A stretch of 64,000 bases of DNA, taken from assembly GCA_963383645.1 (NCBI GenBank), contig OY726560.1, positions 86,167,093-86,231,092 of the forward strand, written 5' to 3'. Of this stretch, positions 1 through 10,311 are shown one piece after another; positions within the stretch are counted from its first letter, which is position 1, and each line of letters opens with the position of its first letter. The DNA is from Muscardinus avellanarius (taxonomy: Eukaryota > Chordata > Mammalia > Rodentia > Gliridae). The notes beneath the pieces were generated by a model that saw nothing but the letters and a program-made list of their open reading frames with translations, was not told where the DNA came from and did no database searches. The position numbers were made by a program, and so were the translations under genes.

Positions 1-1074
1 GCCAAATATATCTTGTAGAAGTTAGTGCCTGGAGCATTTCCACCACTGTGAGCATTGTGAGACCATGTTGACCCCTGGCCATTATCATTAGACAGAGTGT
101 TAGAGTGAGGGACCCTGTGCAGGCCCAATGCTACCAGACTGCTGGAACAGGAAGATATTGAGAAGATCTGTGCAGGAGGAAAGGCAAAGGGATGGAGAAG
201 ATGGGGTTATGACTGTACCACTCAGTCAATATCAGAGTAAGTGTTTTGAATTGTGGTGCATAAAAGTTAACAGATAATTCCCAATATCAAAACTTGTTAA
301 AAATTTAACTTCTGGTGGCTATTTTTACAAGAGACAAACAAGGCTCTTCTAGGGAAATTCTGCTCACATGACTTGCTAAAATAAACTCCAATAGTTAAAA
401 TAAAAATAAAAATATGATTGAAAATGTTTTCATATACTACACTGCCTGCCTCACCTTCTTTATTCTGATTTAAGTGAATCGCTCCATCATTGATTTTTTT
501 CCATTCACTGCAACACATTTTTAGTAGACACCTGGGTGTCTGACACTCGAATTTTGGTGTGTAAGAAAAAACAATGAAGAAAACAAGAACCCACAGGTGG
601 TGCTGAAAAGTGCATCTAAGGACTGAGAAGCATTTCCTTCAGTGCTGTCACACTGCCAATTGCCAGCACTGTGCTGCCACCTCTGATCACAGCCTGTGGT
701 CATTGTCACTACATCTCCTTTCTGTGAGCTTTGATTTTGTCATGACCTTCAGTTCACCTACAGGCTTTGCTGAGCCTTTTCCAAGTGGCACACATAGCAG
801 AATTTTTCCCCTCTGTTAGCTTTTCACAACCAATACCATTATAAAAATATAATAATATAAAAATATAATAATTTGGTTTTTAGAAGTCAAGTTTTTCATC
901 TAACAGAGTTGATCTCTATGAATTAAATAAATGACTCTGAAATGATTGTGTAAAATTTAAGAAGGTAAGTGAAGTACCTGCTAATTCAACTTCAATAGCT
1001 AATTAAATATTTTCTCTCACTATGAAAGAGCTCAAACTAAGTTCTGTTTCTGTATAAAGTTGTTAATAACATGT
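1..1074. other. Intronic sequence, nothing recognised
   Basis: Intron after SNTG1 exon G. It is AT-rich with no coding exon, SINE or clear L1 match. A short (AATAT)-like stretch lies at 838-872. Confidence 0.6.
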
Positions 1075-1193
1075 CTAGGAAGGAGTAGGGAGCAGAGTAG
1101 GATCCAGAGGGAAATACTCCAAATGCTGTGTGCATGTGTATTTCTATCACTGAATCTCTATGACATATCATCACAATGCACCCATAAAAGCAC
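1075..1193 (+). mobile_element. L1 3'-UTR tail fragment
   Basis: A purine-rich stretch with a GTGTGCATGTGT segment is followed by an ATCACAATGCACCCATAAAA terminus. It resembles other L1 3' ends in this window (35890-36010, 51850-51962, 60670-60862). It is severely 5'-truncated. Confidence 0.45.
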
Positions 1194-1207
1194 GTTTTAA
1201 GAATGTT

Positions 1208-1276
1208 CTGTGTGTGTGTGTTTGTGTGTGTGTTTGAGTGTGTGTGTGTGTGTGTGTGCAAGTGTGTGTGTGTGTG
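1208..1276. repeat. (TG)n microsatellite, interrupted
   Basis: About 69 bp of TG dinucleotides with TTTG, TTTGAG and CAAG interruptions. Confidence 0.9.
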
Positions 1277-1332
1277 AATCCTGAAAGCCTGTGATAATCC
1301 CATAGATGGCATTGATTATTCAGGTATATTTG

Positions 1333-1524
1333 TACTTGGGGGTAGAACTTGGGGGTTTTCTACTTCCAGGCTTCACCCCCAGCCCTATTTTATAGTTTAT
1401 TTGGAAACAGGGTTTCACTAAGTTGCTAAGAGCCTCACTAAGTAGCTGAGGCTGGCTTCAAACCTGTGTGATCCTCCTGTCTCCCAAGCTCTGGAATTAC
1501 AAGGGTATACCACCACACCTGGCT
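1333..1524 (-). mobile_element. B1-dID SINE, minus
   Basis: Read on the plus strand it shows the ID-half remnant (TTCTACTTCCAGGCTTCACC), then TTTGGAAACAGGGTTTCACT, AGTAGCTGAGGCTGGC and finally CACCACACCTGGC, which is the reverse complement of the SINE 5' end. It is in the same orientation as SNTG1. Confidence 0.85.
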
Positions 1525-1529
1525 TAATA

Positions 1530-2419
1530 TATTTTCAGTATTAAGCAATGTGATAAAAATATTTATAGTTACTCACAATATACTTTTCTCACCCTCCCAA
1601 AGAAGATAGGAAAGATGAATACTAGCCATACTCACAGTTTTATTTCCTTGCCCATAAGGACTCATGAGACTCAGCTCAGGAGAAGGGGATGTAATCAATG
1701 ACATAATAATATTTTAGGAATGGGATTTTTTTTTTACCTTGATAAAGGGGCCAGATATGCTGGCCCCACTTCGTCTTTCATTTATTTCTTCTCCTGAAAA
1801 CTAAAGTGGTATTTGAAATTGTAGCCCTAGGGTTACCATGAAGTAACAAACCTAAGGTCAAAGCCAGCATTGTGCAAATGGTAGAAAAAAATAGTGTGGA
1901 TAGATAGCAAATGTTCTTGATGGAATCCTCAAATCGCTGAAACAGTCAGCAAAGGTTACCATCTCCAGCATTCTTCTCAAGTGGTGGGAAAGACAAATAT
2001 TTTCTCAGATAGTACGTAAGGTTTCTCTTAAGGACAGAATCATATCATACATTCATGTTACATATATATATTATATAACCATAATATATACCCATAGTAT
2101 GCATAAAGATATTTTACATTTCAAACTTTATATCCTAATACATGGTACAAACAGAATACAAATAGGAAAATACAGAGGTAAAAAGAGGTTTCTTTGCTTT
2201 TCCTAGTAGATGACTTTCTAAAAGTGTCAGATTAAATCTGTATTTCTTACTTGGGAATGATTTTAGTCTTCTAGAAGGAGAAGATGATTGGGAGGAACTA
2301 AATAAAGAAAAGCTAGTTTAGGGAGAGGTTTGCATACCACTCCCTGCTCTCTTTCTTATATATATAAAATGGAAAACCGAGTAGATTTTGAGCTTTTTTA
2401 TGATTTAGTCACTACTAGT
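1530..2419. other. Intronic sequence, nothing recognised
   Basis: AT-rich intron without recognised repeats or exons, apart from a short run of alternating TA around 2062-2075. Confidence 0.55.
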
Positions 2420-2617
2420 GTTATGGTTAGATATATAATGTTCTTGAAGAGCTTATGTATAAATGTTCAGAGTTGAAGTTATTAAATTATGAGGGTTACA
2501 ATCTCATCAGTAGTTAGATCCACTGTAATGAATTTACTGGGTAGTAACCTAGGCAGGTGGGGTGTGGCTGAAGAAGGTGGGTTCCTGGGGAGTTTCCTTA
2601 GGGACTGTGCTTTTGTC
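2420..2617 (+). mobile_element. MaLR LTR, 5' part
   Basis: It starts TGTTATGGTTAGATATATAA, matching the conserved TGTTATGGTTTGGAT start of MaLR (MST/THE1-like) LTRs. GAGCTTATGTATAAATG and a GGTGTGGCTGAAGAAGGTGG segment follow, the latter also present in the LTR copy at 46314-46690. A SINE fragment begins right after it, and the LTR 3' half is missing. Confidence 0.6.
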
Positions 2618-2629
2618 TTTTTTTGTATG

Positions 2630-2733
2630 TGTGTGGTACTGGGGTTCCTGGAAACCCCTCTAACTCCAAGCTACACTCCCAGACACCTATTTTTTATATT
2701 TTTTATTTGGAAATAGGGTCTCTTAAGCCTGGC
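2630..2733 (-). mobile_element. B1-dID SINE fragment, minus
   Basis: ID half (GGTACTGGGGTTCCTGG, CTACACTCCCAGAC) plus TTATTTGGAAATAGGGTCTC, breaking off after TTAAGCC where the GC-rich tandem array begins. The same AGGGTCTCTTAAGCC junction occurs inside the SINE at 9647-9833, so it belongs to a subfamily with that sequence. Confidence 0.75.
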
Positions 2734-3262
2734 CCCAGCACCGGCCTAACCCCTCGGCAGGCTCCGATCCCGGCCTTGGAGGCCCCAGCACCGGCCTTGC
2801 CTCATGGTGAGCTCTGATCCCAGCCTTGCTGGCCCTGGCACCGGCCTAACCCCTCGGCAGGCTCCAATCCTGGCTTTGAAGGCTCCAGAACTGGCCTTGC
2901 CTCATGGCAGGCCCAATCCCTGCTTCACTGGCCCTAGCATTGGCCTAATCCCTCAGCAGGCTCCAATTTCGGCCTCAGAGGCCCCAGTAGTGGCCTTGCC
3001 TCACAGCAGGTTCCGATGTCGGCCATTGGCCCTGGCACCGGCCTAACCCCTCGGCAGACTCCAGTCCCTGCCTCGAAGAACCCAGCACCGGCCTTGCCTC
3101 ACGGCAGTCTCCGATCCCGGCCTTGCTGGCCCCAGCACCAGCCTAACCCCTCGGCAGGGTCTGATCCTGGCCTCGGAGGCTCCAGCACTGGCCTTGCCTC
3201 AAGGCAGGCTCCAATCCCAGCTTTGCTGTGTCCATTGCCGGCCTCACCCCTCGGCAGGCTCC
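2734..3262. repeat. GC-rich tandem array, 100-bp dimeric unit
   Basis: The anchor GGCCTAACCCCTCGGCAG or a close variant recurs near 2743, 2843, 2942, 3040, 3140 and 3240. A second anchor GGCCTTGCCTCA recurs near 2793, 2894, 2993, 3092 and 3192. So about 50-bp half-units alternate in two types to give a roughly 100-bp higher-order period, about 5.3 copies. The period is not a multiple of three and the reading frames shift, so it is not a coding repeat. Confidence 0.92.
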
Positions 3263-3796
3263 AATCCAAGTACCCTCTTTGCCCAACCAATTGTCCCACG
3301 TTCTCGTGGGTGCATGGTGGTAACATTCTGCCTCTGGGGATATTATTTCAAAGGTTCCAGGTGTAATGCATCAGATCTCTGCCTCCCCTGAGTACTGGCC
3401 ACTGCCATTGCCACTGCCTCCACCATTTCAAATCTTTCCCAAGCTCTTTTTCCACTCTGAATGTTGTCCAGTGTTCCTAAGCATGCGTGACAGTAGCATT
3501 CGACATTTGGTGTAATTTCTCCAAAGAAATAAGGTTGGTAGGATCCAATTTCTACCTCTCCTGAATACAAGTCTCCACCGTCATCACGTAGACTGCTTTC
3601 AACACCGCCTTTCTCCTTGGTCTCCGCTAAACTCTCTCCTTACAGGTGATGTCCAAGATTCTTAACAATATAGAGAAACAGCAGTCCTCCTTCACAGGGA
3701 ATTTTTCCATAAGTTCCAGTGCATTTGGATAAGTTTTGTCTGCATCTCCAGTATCCTGGCATCCGCCATGGCCTTCTTAACCCCTCTCCGATATTT
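3263..3796. other. Unclassified moderately GC-rich segment between two arrays
   Basis: Not recognised. It contains an imperfect internal duplication: CAGATCTCTGCCTCCCCTGA near 3371 against CCAATTTCTACCTCTCCTGA near 3545, each followed by a TCCACC or CCACTGCC stretch, roughly 175 bp apart. It has no convincing open reading frame. It may be the non-repetitive part of the same composite element as the flanking arrays. Confidence 0.5.
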
Positions 3797-3834
3797 TTCT
3801 TTTTTTCTTTTTCCTTTCCTTTTTTTTTTTTTTC
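3794..3834. repeat. Pyrimidine/poly-T tract
   Basis: A T-rich run with scattered C. If the GC-rich block to its right is a minus-strand retroposon, this would be its poly-A tail. Confidence 0.7.
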
Positions 3835-3908
3835 AATAATAGAAGACAGTATGTGTGGTTTGAGGAGGTAGTGGGGTCAGGCACTCAGTAGAACTGTGAC
3901 CCAGCCCG

Positions 3909-4306
3909 GTTTCCCCATGGGTCCAGCGTGCTCCACATTAATCCGCTGGGGGCCCACAGTCCCATGACCCGGGCCCCGACTGGTGTGCCCCGCGTGACCC
4001 CTGCTCGGGACCCAGGGTCTTACTGGGCTCAGTTCCTCCAGGGGTCTGGCATGCTACGCGCAGTCCGGGCCGGGGCCCAGTGTCCCATGACCCGGGGCCT
4101 GGCTGTTCCAGGGTTCCTGCATGCCCTGCGTGACCCCTGCCCAGAACCCAGGGTCTTACTGCGCCCGGTTTCTCCGGGTTTCTGGTGTGCTACGTGCGGT
4201 TCGCCCCGGGGCCCAGAGTCCCGCGATCCGGGCCCCAGTTGGCGTGCCCCGCACGACCCCTGCCTGGGACCCAGGGTCTTACTGCGCCCGGTTTCTCCAG
4301 GGGTCT
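3909..4306. repeat. CpG-rich tandem array, three ~122-135-bp units
   Basis: Units begin at about 3919, 4041, 4176 and 4300 (partial). Each carries GGGACCCAGGGTCTTACTG or AACCCAGGGTCTTACTGCGC, TCCCATGACCCGGG-like and CGTGACCCCTGC segments. It has many CpGs (GCGCAGTCCGGGCCGGGG, TCCCGCGATCCGGGCC) in an AT-rich intron. The reading frame is open in places but repeats out of frame. Confidence 0.9.
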
Positions 4307-4309
4307 CTA

Positions 4310-4398
4310 TTCTTTGTTTTGAAACAAAGTCTCACTAAGTTGAGAAGGGTCTCACTAAGTAGCTGAGGCTGGCCACAAACCTGCAATCCTCCTGTTCC
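4310..4398 (-). mobile_element. B1-dID SINE fragment, minus
   Basis: TTTTGAAACAAAGTCTCACT, then AGTAGCTGAGGCTGGC and CAATCCTCCTGTTCC. Only the B1 half is present and it starts directly at the edge of the CpG-rich array. Confidence 0.75.
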
Positions 4399-4452
4399 AT
4401 TCAGCCTCTATGGTCAATTTTACTATTAGTGAGTCAATATTAAGACAATATT

Positions 4453-4640
4453 ATTAACTGCACATGACTAAACATGTCTGTAATTCTAGTATTTGGAAAT
4501 CTGAGACAGAAGGATTGTAGGTTTGAGTCCTGCAAAGGAATTCAGCAAGACTTTTAAAACCCTTGCAAGATCCCATTTCAAAGTTAATAATAATGGGTTT
4601 CAGAGGTAGAATGCTCCTGAGCTCAATCCTGGTACTAAAA
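4453..4640 (+). mobile_element. B1-dID SINE, plus, diverged
   Basis: CATGTCTGTAATTCTAGTAT, GAGACAGAAGGATTGTAGG, GATCCCATTTCAAAG and an ID tail GGTAGAATGCTCCTGAGC then CAATCCTGGTACTAAAA. An old copy, antisense to SNTG1. Confidence 0.75.
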
Positions 4641-6063
4641 ATATGTATGTTAACTAAAGTCAATACTTTATACATATTTATGTAGCATTTGCCAAATATT
4701 CCTTTTCTTTCTAAGAGCAAATCCAGGTAACAAAATGTATCATGTCTTTTTAGCTCCTCTTGGTTAGGGCAGCTTCTCAAATTTCCATTTGTTTGAAGGT
4801 ATTTTTGGTCCTTAAGAGTAGCTGATCCCATGTTTTGTAGAAACAGTTGAAATTTATCTAACTTTTTTTTATGATAAAACTAAGATTTTGTATTTTTAAA
4901 GGAATGCCAAAGGGCCAAGGACTATTGGCAAAGGGCCATTTTTTATTACATCTTTCCAGGGGATGTATTATCATTCTAACACTGCTAATTTAACTTCACT
5001 TGACTAAAGTGTTTTCTGTTATGTTCCTCTGCCACAAAGTTATATATGTTCCTTGTTTTGTTTCACACATTAGAAAAAGATCATTATGCATGTGTAAACA
5101 AAGTTATGAATGAAAATGTATTTAGTATTTGTAGATATTTACTACATATACTAGCATCTACAAAATTATGTTTGAATTTCTCTTTGTATTACATTTTTCT
5201 CAAAGATGTAGAGAAAATATTACCTTCCTATTAATGCTTAATGGATTATTTATCTCTAAAATAATATCTTAAAGACTGTGGTATTTGGCAATTGCATTAA
5301 AATATCTTATTTGAACATTATTATTATGTAGTAAAGTAAGAATGGTAAAACCTCACTTTTTGAAAAGTAAAGACACTAAGAAACTGAGATTTTTTTAAAA
5401 GTGTTTAGTGTGGCTGACTTGCATTGCCTTTTCTATATTTCCATTGATGAAACTAGTACAATAACCAGGTTTTCTGACTCATAACTTTCTTTAAATGTAA
5501 AGTACATATTTTATAATTATATTGATTTTTATTTAAACTTTGAATGTTATTCATTATTGCTGTGACAATGTATGTTATTATAAAACATAATTCTTGATTA
5601 ATCTTCATAATAAAATATAATATTATTGAGCACTTCTAGTAAGGTTTAGTAGGGATACACAAAATCTATAAATACATGCCAATACAATAACAAATCCTTA
5701 AGATATCTGATTTAACAATAATGCCAATAACAAAACCTTAAATATTTGATTAATATCTATTTATTCTAAACAGTTTTATATTTGGTGTCAGGGACCAGGA
5801 CAGGAAAAAGTCTCAAATGATGTAGCAGAGAGGAGCCAGTGATACTTCTATTGAAGAAATAGAAAGTAGATTGCAACATATAATACTTGCTTCTATATAT
5901 CTGAGTACCTGCTAGTGAGAAAGAAAGTTAAATTGTAGTCTTTCCCACAGCAGAACTAGTACAAATGGACAAAGTTACAAGAAAGATATTTATTCAGTAT
6001 AAGAAAGTACTATCTAATATTGAGCTGCCAAAGAGTCAATTGCTACATTGTGAAGCAATATAG
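4641..6063. other. Intronic sequence, nothing recognised
   Basis: AT-rich unique-looking intron. A short imperfect direct repeat (CCAATACAATAACAAATCCT and CCAATAACAAAACCTTAAAT) lies at about 5677-5755. Confidence 0.5.
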
Positions 6064-6196
6064 CTTCCTAGTCATCAAAAAATTTCCAGTAGAGAGCCAT
6101 CTAAAGGAATCTTTACAGGAGATATTTCTTCTTCCTAGTCATCAAAACTTTCCAGTAAAGAGCCATCTAAAGGAATCTTTGCAGGAGATATTTCTT
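6064..6196. repeat. 67-bp tandem duplication
   Basis: CTTCCTAGTCATCAAAA starts at 6064 and again at 6131; both copies run to GGAGATATTTCTT. They differ by a few substitutions and one indel (67 versus 66 bp). Not SINE or L1 derived. Confidence 0.93.
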
Positions 6197-7182
6197 AATT
6201 GGAGGGGAAGATGACATACATAACCTCTTCAACCCTTTCCAATGAGAAGGTCTTAGGAGCCGATACATCAATATTTTCTTAAAACAATGAAAGTTGTGTT
6301 CATTATAAATGTGTTCAAAGTATCTGCCTTCATATATAATACATATATGTATATAATACATATTATAGTCCATTCCTGGTCTCCCCAGCAGATTATTATT
6401 TTTATACTTGTTCCTTATCTCAGTAGTTATATGAAGAATGTTTATTTTGGGGAAAAATCACTTGTTTTTTAGATATCTCATTATGAGAGGTATAGATTTA
6501 TGAGGGATAAAGGAAATTCAACCAGCTAATACAAGAGAGATCTAGCTAGGCAAGCACCGCTACTACTTTCTGTACACAGCCACTTTTCCCTGCTCTGAAA
6601 AGAAACAACCTGTATGTTCTAAGAACTTATCAGGAGTATCTGTGACTATTCAGCTTCATTGCTTACTGTAGCTGGGTATGAGGAACTGGGAGACCATACC
6701 CCCACCTCAAAATGAAATTAGAAAATGGGTGCAGGTTGAATGAGGAATCCCCATTATTTTCTTTCCTTCTTTTCTTGTTGGACTGAGTAGGAGTGTAATC
6801 ATGAGCATACCCACTGCCCACGAGGCTGGGCTCTGAGAAAAGCTTTGCATTTCTGTAAAAAGAACCAAGAACAAAAATCCTGGGGTCCAGAAAGTCAAGT
6901 GAATCCTGGAAGAGAGGAAGAGTATGAAGGTAATATCCAAGTTCTATGGGTGAACTGAAAGAAATTCTGGGTGCAGTACATATGTGGAGACCCACAAAGA
7001 GAGAGAGACACCCCATGGAAATGAGACAGAACTCTTTGTTCTTAATCTTGCTATGTGGCTTGCTTGCCATATTAACGCCCAAGATAGTCCAAGAATGCTT
7101 CTCCTAAACAATATCCACATGGAACACCTCAAGTTCAGTAATATTCTCTTACTTAAAAAAGGGCCTTGCAGGTTCACTTGAG
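6197..7182. other. Intronic sequence, nothing recognised
   Basis: Contains short TA-rich stretches near 6330-6365 and unique-looking sequence. No exon or repeat is recognised. Confidence 0.5.
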
Positions 7183-7388
7183 TTTTTTGTTTTTTGTTTT
7201 TTGTTGTTTTGTTTTGTTTTTTTGTACTGCGGACTGAACCCATAAACATTCTACATCCAAACTACATCCTTATCCCTATTTTCTATTTATTGCAAAACAG
7301 ATTCTTGCTAAGCTCCTGAGGCTGGCAAGTTTGATTCTCTTGTTTCTGTCTTCCAAGTACTGGGATTACATGTGCATGCTACCATGTC
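7183..7388 (-). mobile_element. B1-dID SINE, minus
   Basis: A T-rich tail (TTTTTTGTTTTTTGTTTT type), then TGTACTGCGGACTGAACCC, CTGAGGCTGGCAAG, CTTCCAAGTACTGGGATTAC and TACCATGTC. Diverged. Confidence 0.8.
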
Positions 7389-8151
7389 TAAGTTAAGGCT
7401 CTTGAGGTCAGAGGTCACACCTGCTTACCTGAGTGAGCCCTAAGACCAATAGCAAATGTCTTCATGAGAAACCTGGAGGAGGAAATCCAAAGAAGAAAAC
7501 TGACAGACTTGAGTAAGGTGGTCTGGAGCCAGGAAGCACCAGAAGCAAGCACCAGATTCCAGAGTAGGCACAGGGCAAAGACATCTGGTCCACAGCCTTA
7601 AGAGCAAACTTCTGTTGTTTGTGCTGATTTGCTTGAGCAGATGTAAGAATATAACATGGTTCCATGCTGCTACACCACATAACACTGTGAAATTTGGAAC
7701 TTGCACACTTATTATCTCCAGTTTCTGTGGGCCAGGAGTTCAGATGTAGCTTAACTGGGTCTTTTTCCCAGGTGTCTAGAAGGCTATATTCCAGGGTTGA
7801 CCAAGGCCACAGTGGTATCTGCTTCCAAGGTGACCATTAATCCCACACTTTCAGGAACAGAGTCATACAAGGGTGTGAACACCAGTAGGTGAACCACCAC
7901 TGGACTTTTGTCAACCTGCTTCTTAAAGTGGGCCTCATGCCCCACCAAAGATGCAGCAACCACATCCCATGATGACTGAATTATTCATCCCAATTGTGTT
8001 TATAATATTTAGCACTTTTTAAATTCTAGGTATTTAAAATGAGATTACATGGAAATAAAACTGATAGCTTTCTCCAGTACTTGATCATATATATTTCTAA
8101 ACAAAAAAAATTAACAGAAAAAATTAACAGCATACACACTGTCCCACTTGC
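7389..8151. other. Intronic sequence, possibly containing an old interspersed repeat
   Basis: 7715-7870 (CAGTTTCTGTGGGCCAGGAG and following) resembles an ancient mammal-wide repeat whose family I cannot name with confidence. The rest is unassigned. Confidence 0.35.
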
Positions 8152-8350
8152 TTATTTTTATTGTTTTATTTTTGGCACTACTATAAACTCAACCCCAGGA
8201 TTAATGCATGTTAGGCAAGTGCTTTACACATAAATTGTATTTCCAAGCCTTTTGAAATTTTTATCTTGAGACAGGGTCTCACAAAATTGCCCAGGTTGGC
8301 CTCTAACTTGCAATCATGAGATTATAGACATGCATTACCACACCTGGTAA
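8152..8350 (-). mobile_element. ID/B1-type SINE, minus
   Basis: The ID-like part retains CATGTTAGGCAAGTGCTTTA (longer than in other copies here), followed by TGAGACAGGGTCTCACAAAA and CATTACCACACCTGG. Confidence 0.75.
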
Positions 8351-8394
8351 CTACTATTTCTTAGTTATGAATTTTATCTTTAAAAATATATTCC

Positions 8395-8590
8395 AGCCAG
8401 GCATGGTGGCACATGCTTGTAGTCCTAGCATTCAGGAGGCAGAAACAGGGGAATTGTGGTTCACAGACAATCACAGCTACTTAGCGAGGCCCTTCAGAAC
8501 TCAGTGAGACCCTATTTCAAAAAATAAAAAGACTAAAAAATAGGGATGTAGCTCAGAGATACAATGCCCCTGGGAATCCATCACTGGTGA
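8395..8590 (+). mobile_element. B1-dID SINE, plus
   Basis: CCAGGCATGGTGGCACATGC, CACAGACAATCACAGCTACT, GAGACCCTATTTCAAAAAAT and ID tail GGGATGTAGCTCAGAGATAC. It forms an inverted pair with the SINE ending at 8350. Confidence 0.88.
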
Positions 8591-8592
8591 TA

Positions 8593-8655
8593 TGGTTGTG
8601 GTGATGCACATCTATAATCTGAGTGCTTCACAGGCTGAAACAAAAGGGTTTCAGG
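8593..8655 (+). mobile_element. SINE B1-half fragment, plus
   Basis: TGGTTGTGGTGATGCACATC, TAATCTGAGTGCTTCACAGG, then CTGAAACAAAAGGG. Truncated. Confidence 0.6.
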
Positions 8656-8657
8656 TT

Positions 8658-9580
8658 TATCTATTTGTAGAAAGATGAAACCAAACCCTTACTTTTCACT
8701 GTGCACGAGAATCAATTCAAGATGAACCAGAGACCAGAAACTGTAAAGCTATTAGAGAAAGGCATAGGTTCAACACTCTAACATATAGGCACAGGAAATA
8801 ACTTTCTCAATAAGACATCCAAAGTAAAGGAAATTAAAAGAAGAATTAGCAAGTGGAATGGCATCATACTAAAAAGGTTCTGCTCAACAAAGGAAACCAT
8901 CAAGACTTTAGCCAGACAGACTACAGAGAGAAGATCTTTGCCAGCCACCACTCTGATAGAGGATGAATACCCAGAATATACAAAGAGTTCAAAAGACTCT
9001 GCACTAACAAAACAAATAACCCAGTCAAGAAATGGGCAACTGAATTGAATAAACACTTCACAAAAGAAGAGATATAAATGACCAGTAGATACATGAAAAA
9101 CTGTTCAACAGCATTAGCCATCAGGGAGATGCAAATGATTCCATCTAACCTCAATCAGAGTGGCAAGCATAAAGAAGTCAAATAACAACAAATTCTGTCA
9201 AGGATGTGAGGAAATAGAAACTCTTTTACACTTTTGGTTGGAGTACAAACTACTTCAACCACTATGGAGATCAGTGTGAATATTCCTTGGAAACCTGGAA
9301 ATGGCTCTACCATAGGATCCAGCCATACCACTTCTGGGTATCTTTCAAAAGGGGTTGAAATGAGAGAACTATAGTAACATATGCATACCCATGTTCATAG
9401 CAGCACAATTTGTAATAACAATATGAAACCAACCTATTTCTCTAACAGACAAATGGATTGCAAAATTATGGGAAATACATACAATTGAATTCTACTCAGC
9501 AATAAAGAAAATCAAATTCATATCATTTGCAAAAAGATGAAAAGACCTGGGGAACATTATGTTAAGTGAGATTAGCCTCT
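8658..9580 (+). mobile_element. L1 ORF2 3'-terminal fragment, plus
   Basis: Contains the L1 ORF2 C-terminal signature in DNA: GAAACTGTAAAGCTATTAGA, ACCACTCTGATAGAGG, AATTCTACTCAGCAATAAAG, GTTAAGTGAGATTAGCC. Broken reading frame and no 3' UTR; it corresponds to the segment at 44095-45050 of the large L1 in this window. Antisense to SNTG1. Confidence 0.88.
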
Positions 9581-9646
9581 GTGCTTCCTCTGAAATTCAC
9601 ATGACTTTCACTTTCACATTTTTACTGCTATAAAGACTCCCTTTTT

Positions 9647-9833
9647 TTTTTTTTTTTTTTTTGGTTGTACTGGGGTTCAGGTCTACACTCCCAGACCTAT
9701 TTTTATACTTTTTTATTTGGAAACAGGGTCTCTTAAGCCAGTGCGGCAACCTGTGCAATCCTCCAACCTGTGCAATCCTCCTGTCTCCACCTCCCAAGCA
9801 CGGGGATTACAAACATGCGCCACCATGCTCAGC
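9647..9833 (-). mobile_element. B1-dID SINE, minus, with target duplication
   Basis: Poly-T, TGTACTGGGGTTCAGG, CTACACTCCCAGACC, GGAAACAGGGTCTCTTAAGC, then GATTACAAACATGCGCCACC. Flanked by AAGACTCCCTTTTT at 9633-9646 and 9834-9847. An internal duplication of CCTGTGCAATCCTCC lies near 9750-9781. Confidence 0.92.
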
Positions 9834-9847
9834 AAGACTCCCTTTTT

Positions 9848-10161
9848 AACATTAATGTAGTACTTTGTATATCATGGCACACTGTAACCAAAGCACTTTT
9901 TAGTGAGAACTGATTAGAACCAAATAACATATAAGCAAAAAGGGATTCGAGATCAAGTAGATAACTTATAATGCAGCAATATTACCTCAACACAAATAAA
10001 GATCTCCTAGGAGCAGAACAGAGGACATGGGTGTTGTCTGCTTCCCTAAGTTTCATGGTGAGCACTTATTACAAGGATGAAAAATAAGCAGATGCATCTG
10101 TCTTCTACTTCATTTAGCTTAAAATGGCATCACTGTCTTCACTTTATTATGTATTTATTTA
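9848..10161. other. Intronic sequence, nothing recognised
   Basis: About 0.3 kb with no recognisable repeat or exon. Confidence 0.5.
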
Positions 10162-10282
10162 TTTGTACTGGAAATTGAATGCTGGAACACTCTACTGCTG
10201 AGCTATATCTCCAGACCTTGTTTTTTTTTTTGTTTTGTTTTTTTTTTTTTTGAAACAGGGTCTCACTAGGTTGCTGAGGCTA
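10162..10282 (-). mobile_element. B1-dID SINE, minus, truncated
   Basis: TGTACTGGAAATTGAATGCT, CTGAGCTATATCTCCAGACC, T-rich linker, GAAACAGGGTCTCACTAGG and TTGCTGAGGCT. The SINE 5' end is missing. Confidence 0.75.
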
Positions 10283-10311
10283 AATATTTATTTTGGGTTA
10301 CTTAATTAAAA

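Noticed and set aside
2489..3391. Proline-rich open frames over the 100-bp GC array as a possible protein gene
   Set aside because: The repeat period is about 100 bp, not a multiple of three, so each copy shifts frame; open length follows from GC-rich repeats lacking stops.
3928..4366. 136-codon frame over the CpG-rich array as a gene
   Set aside because: Same cause: tandem repeat with no conserved frame, ends inside a SINE.
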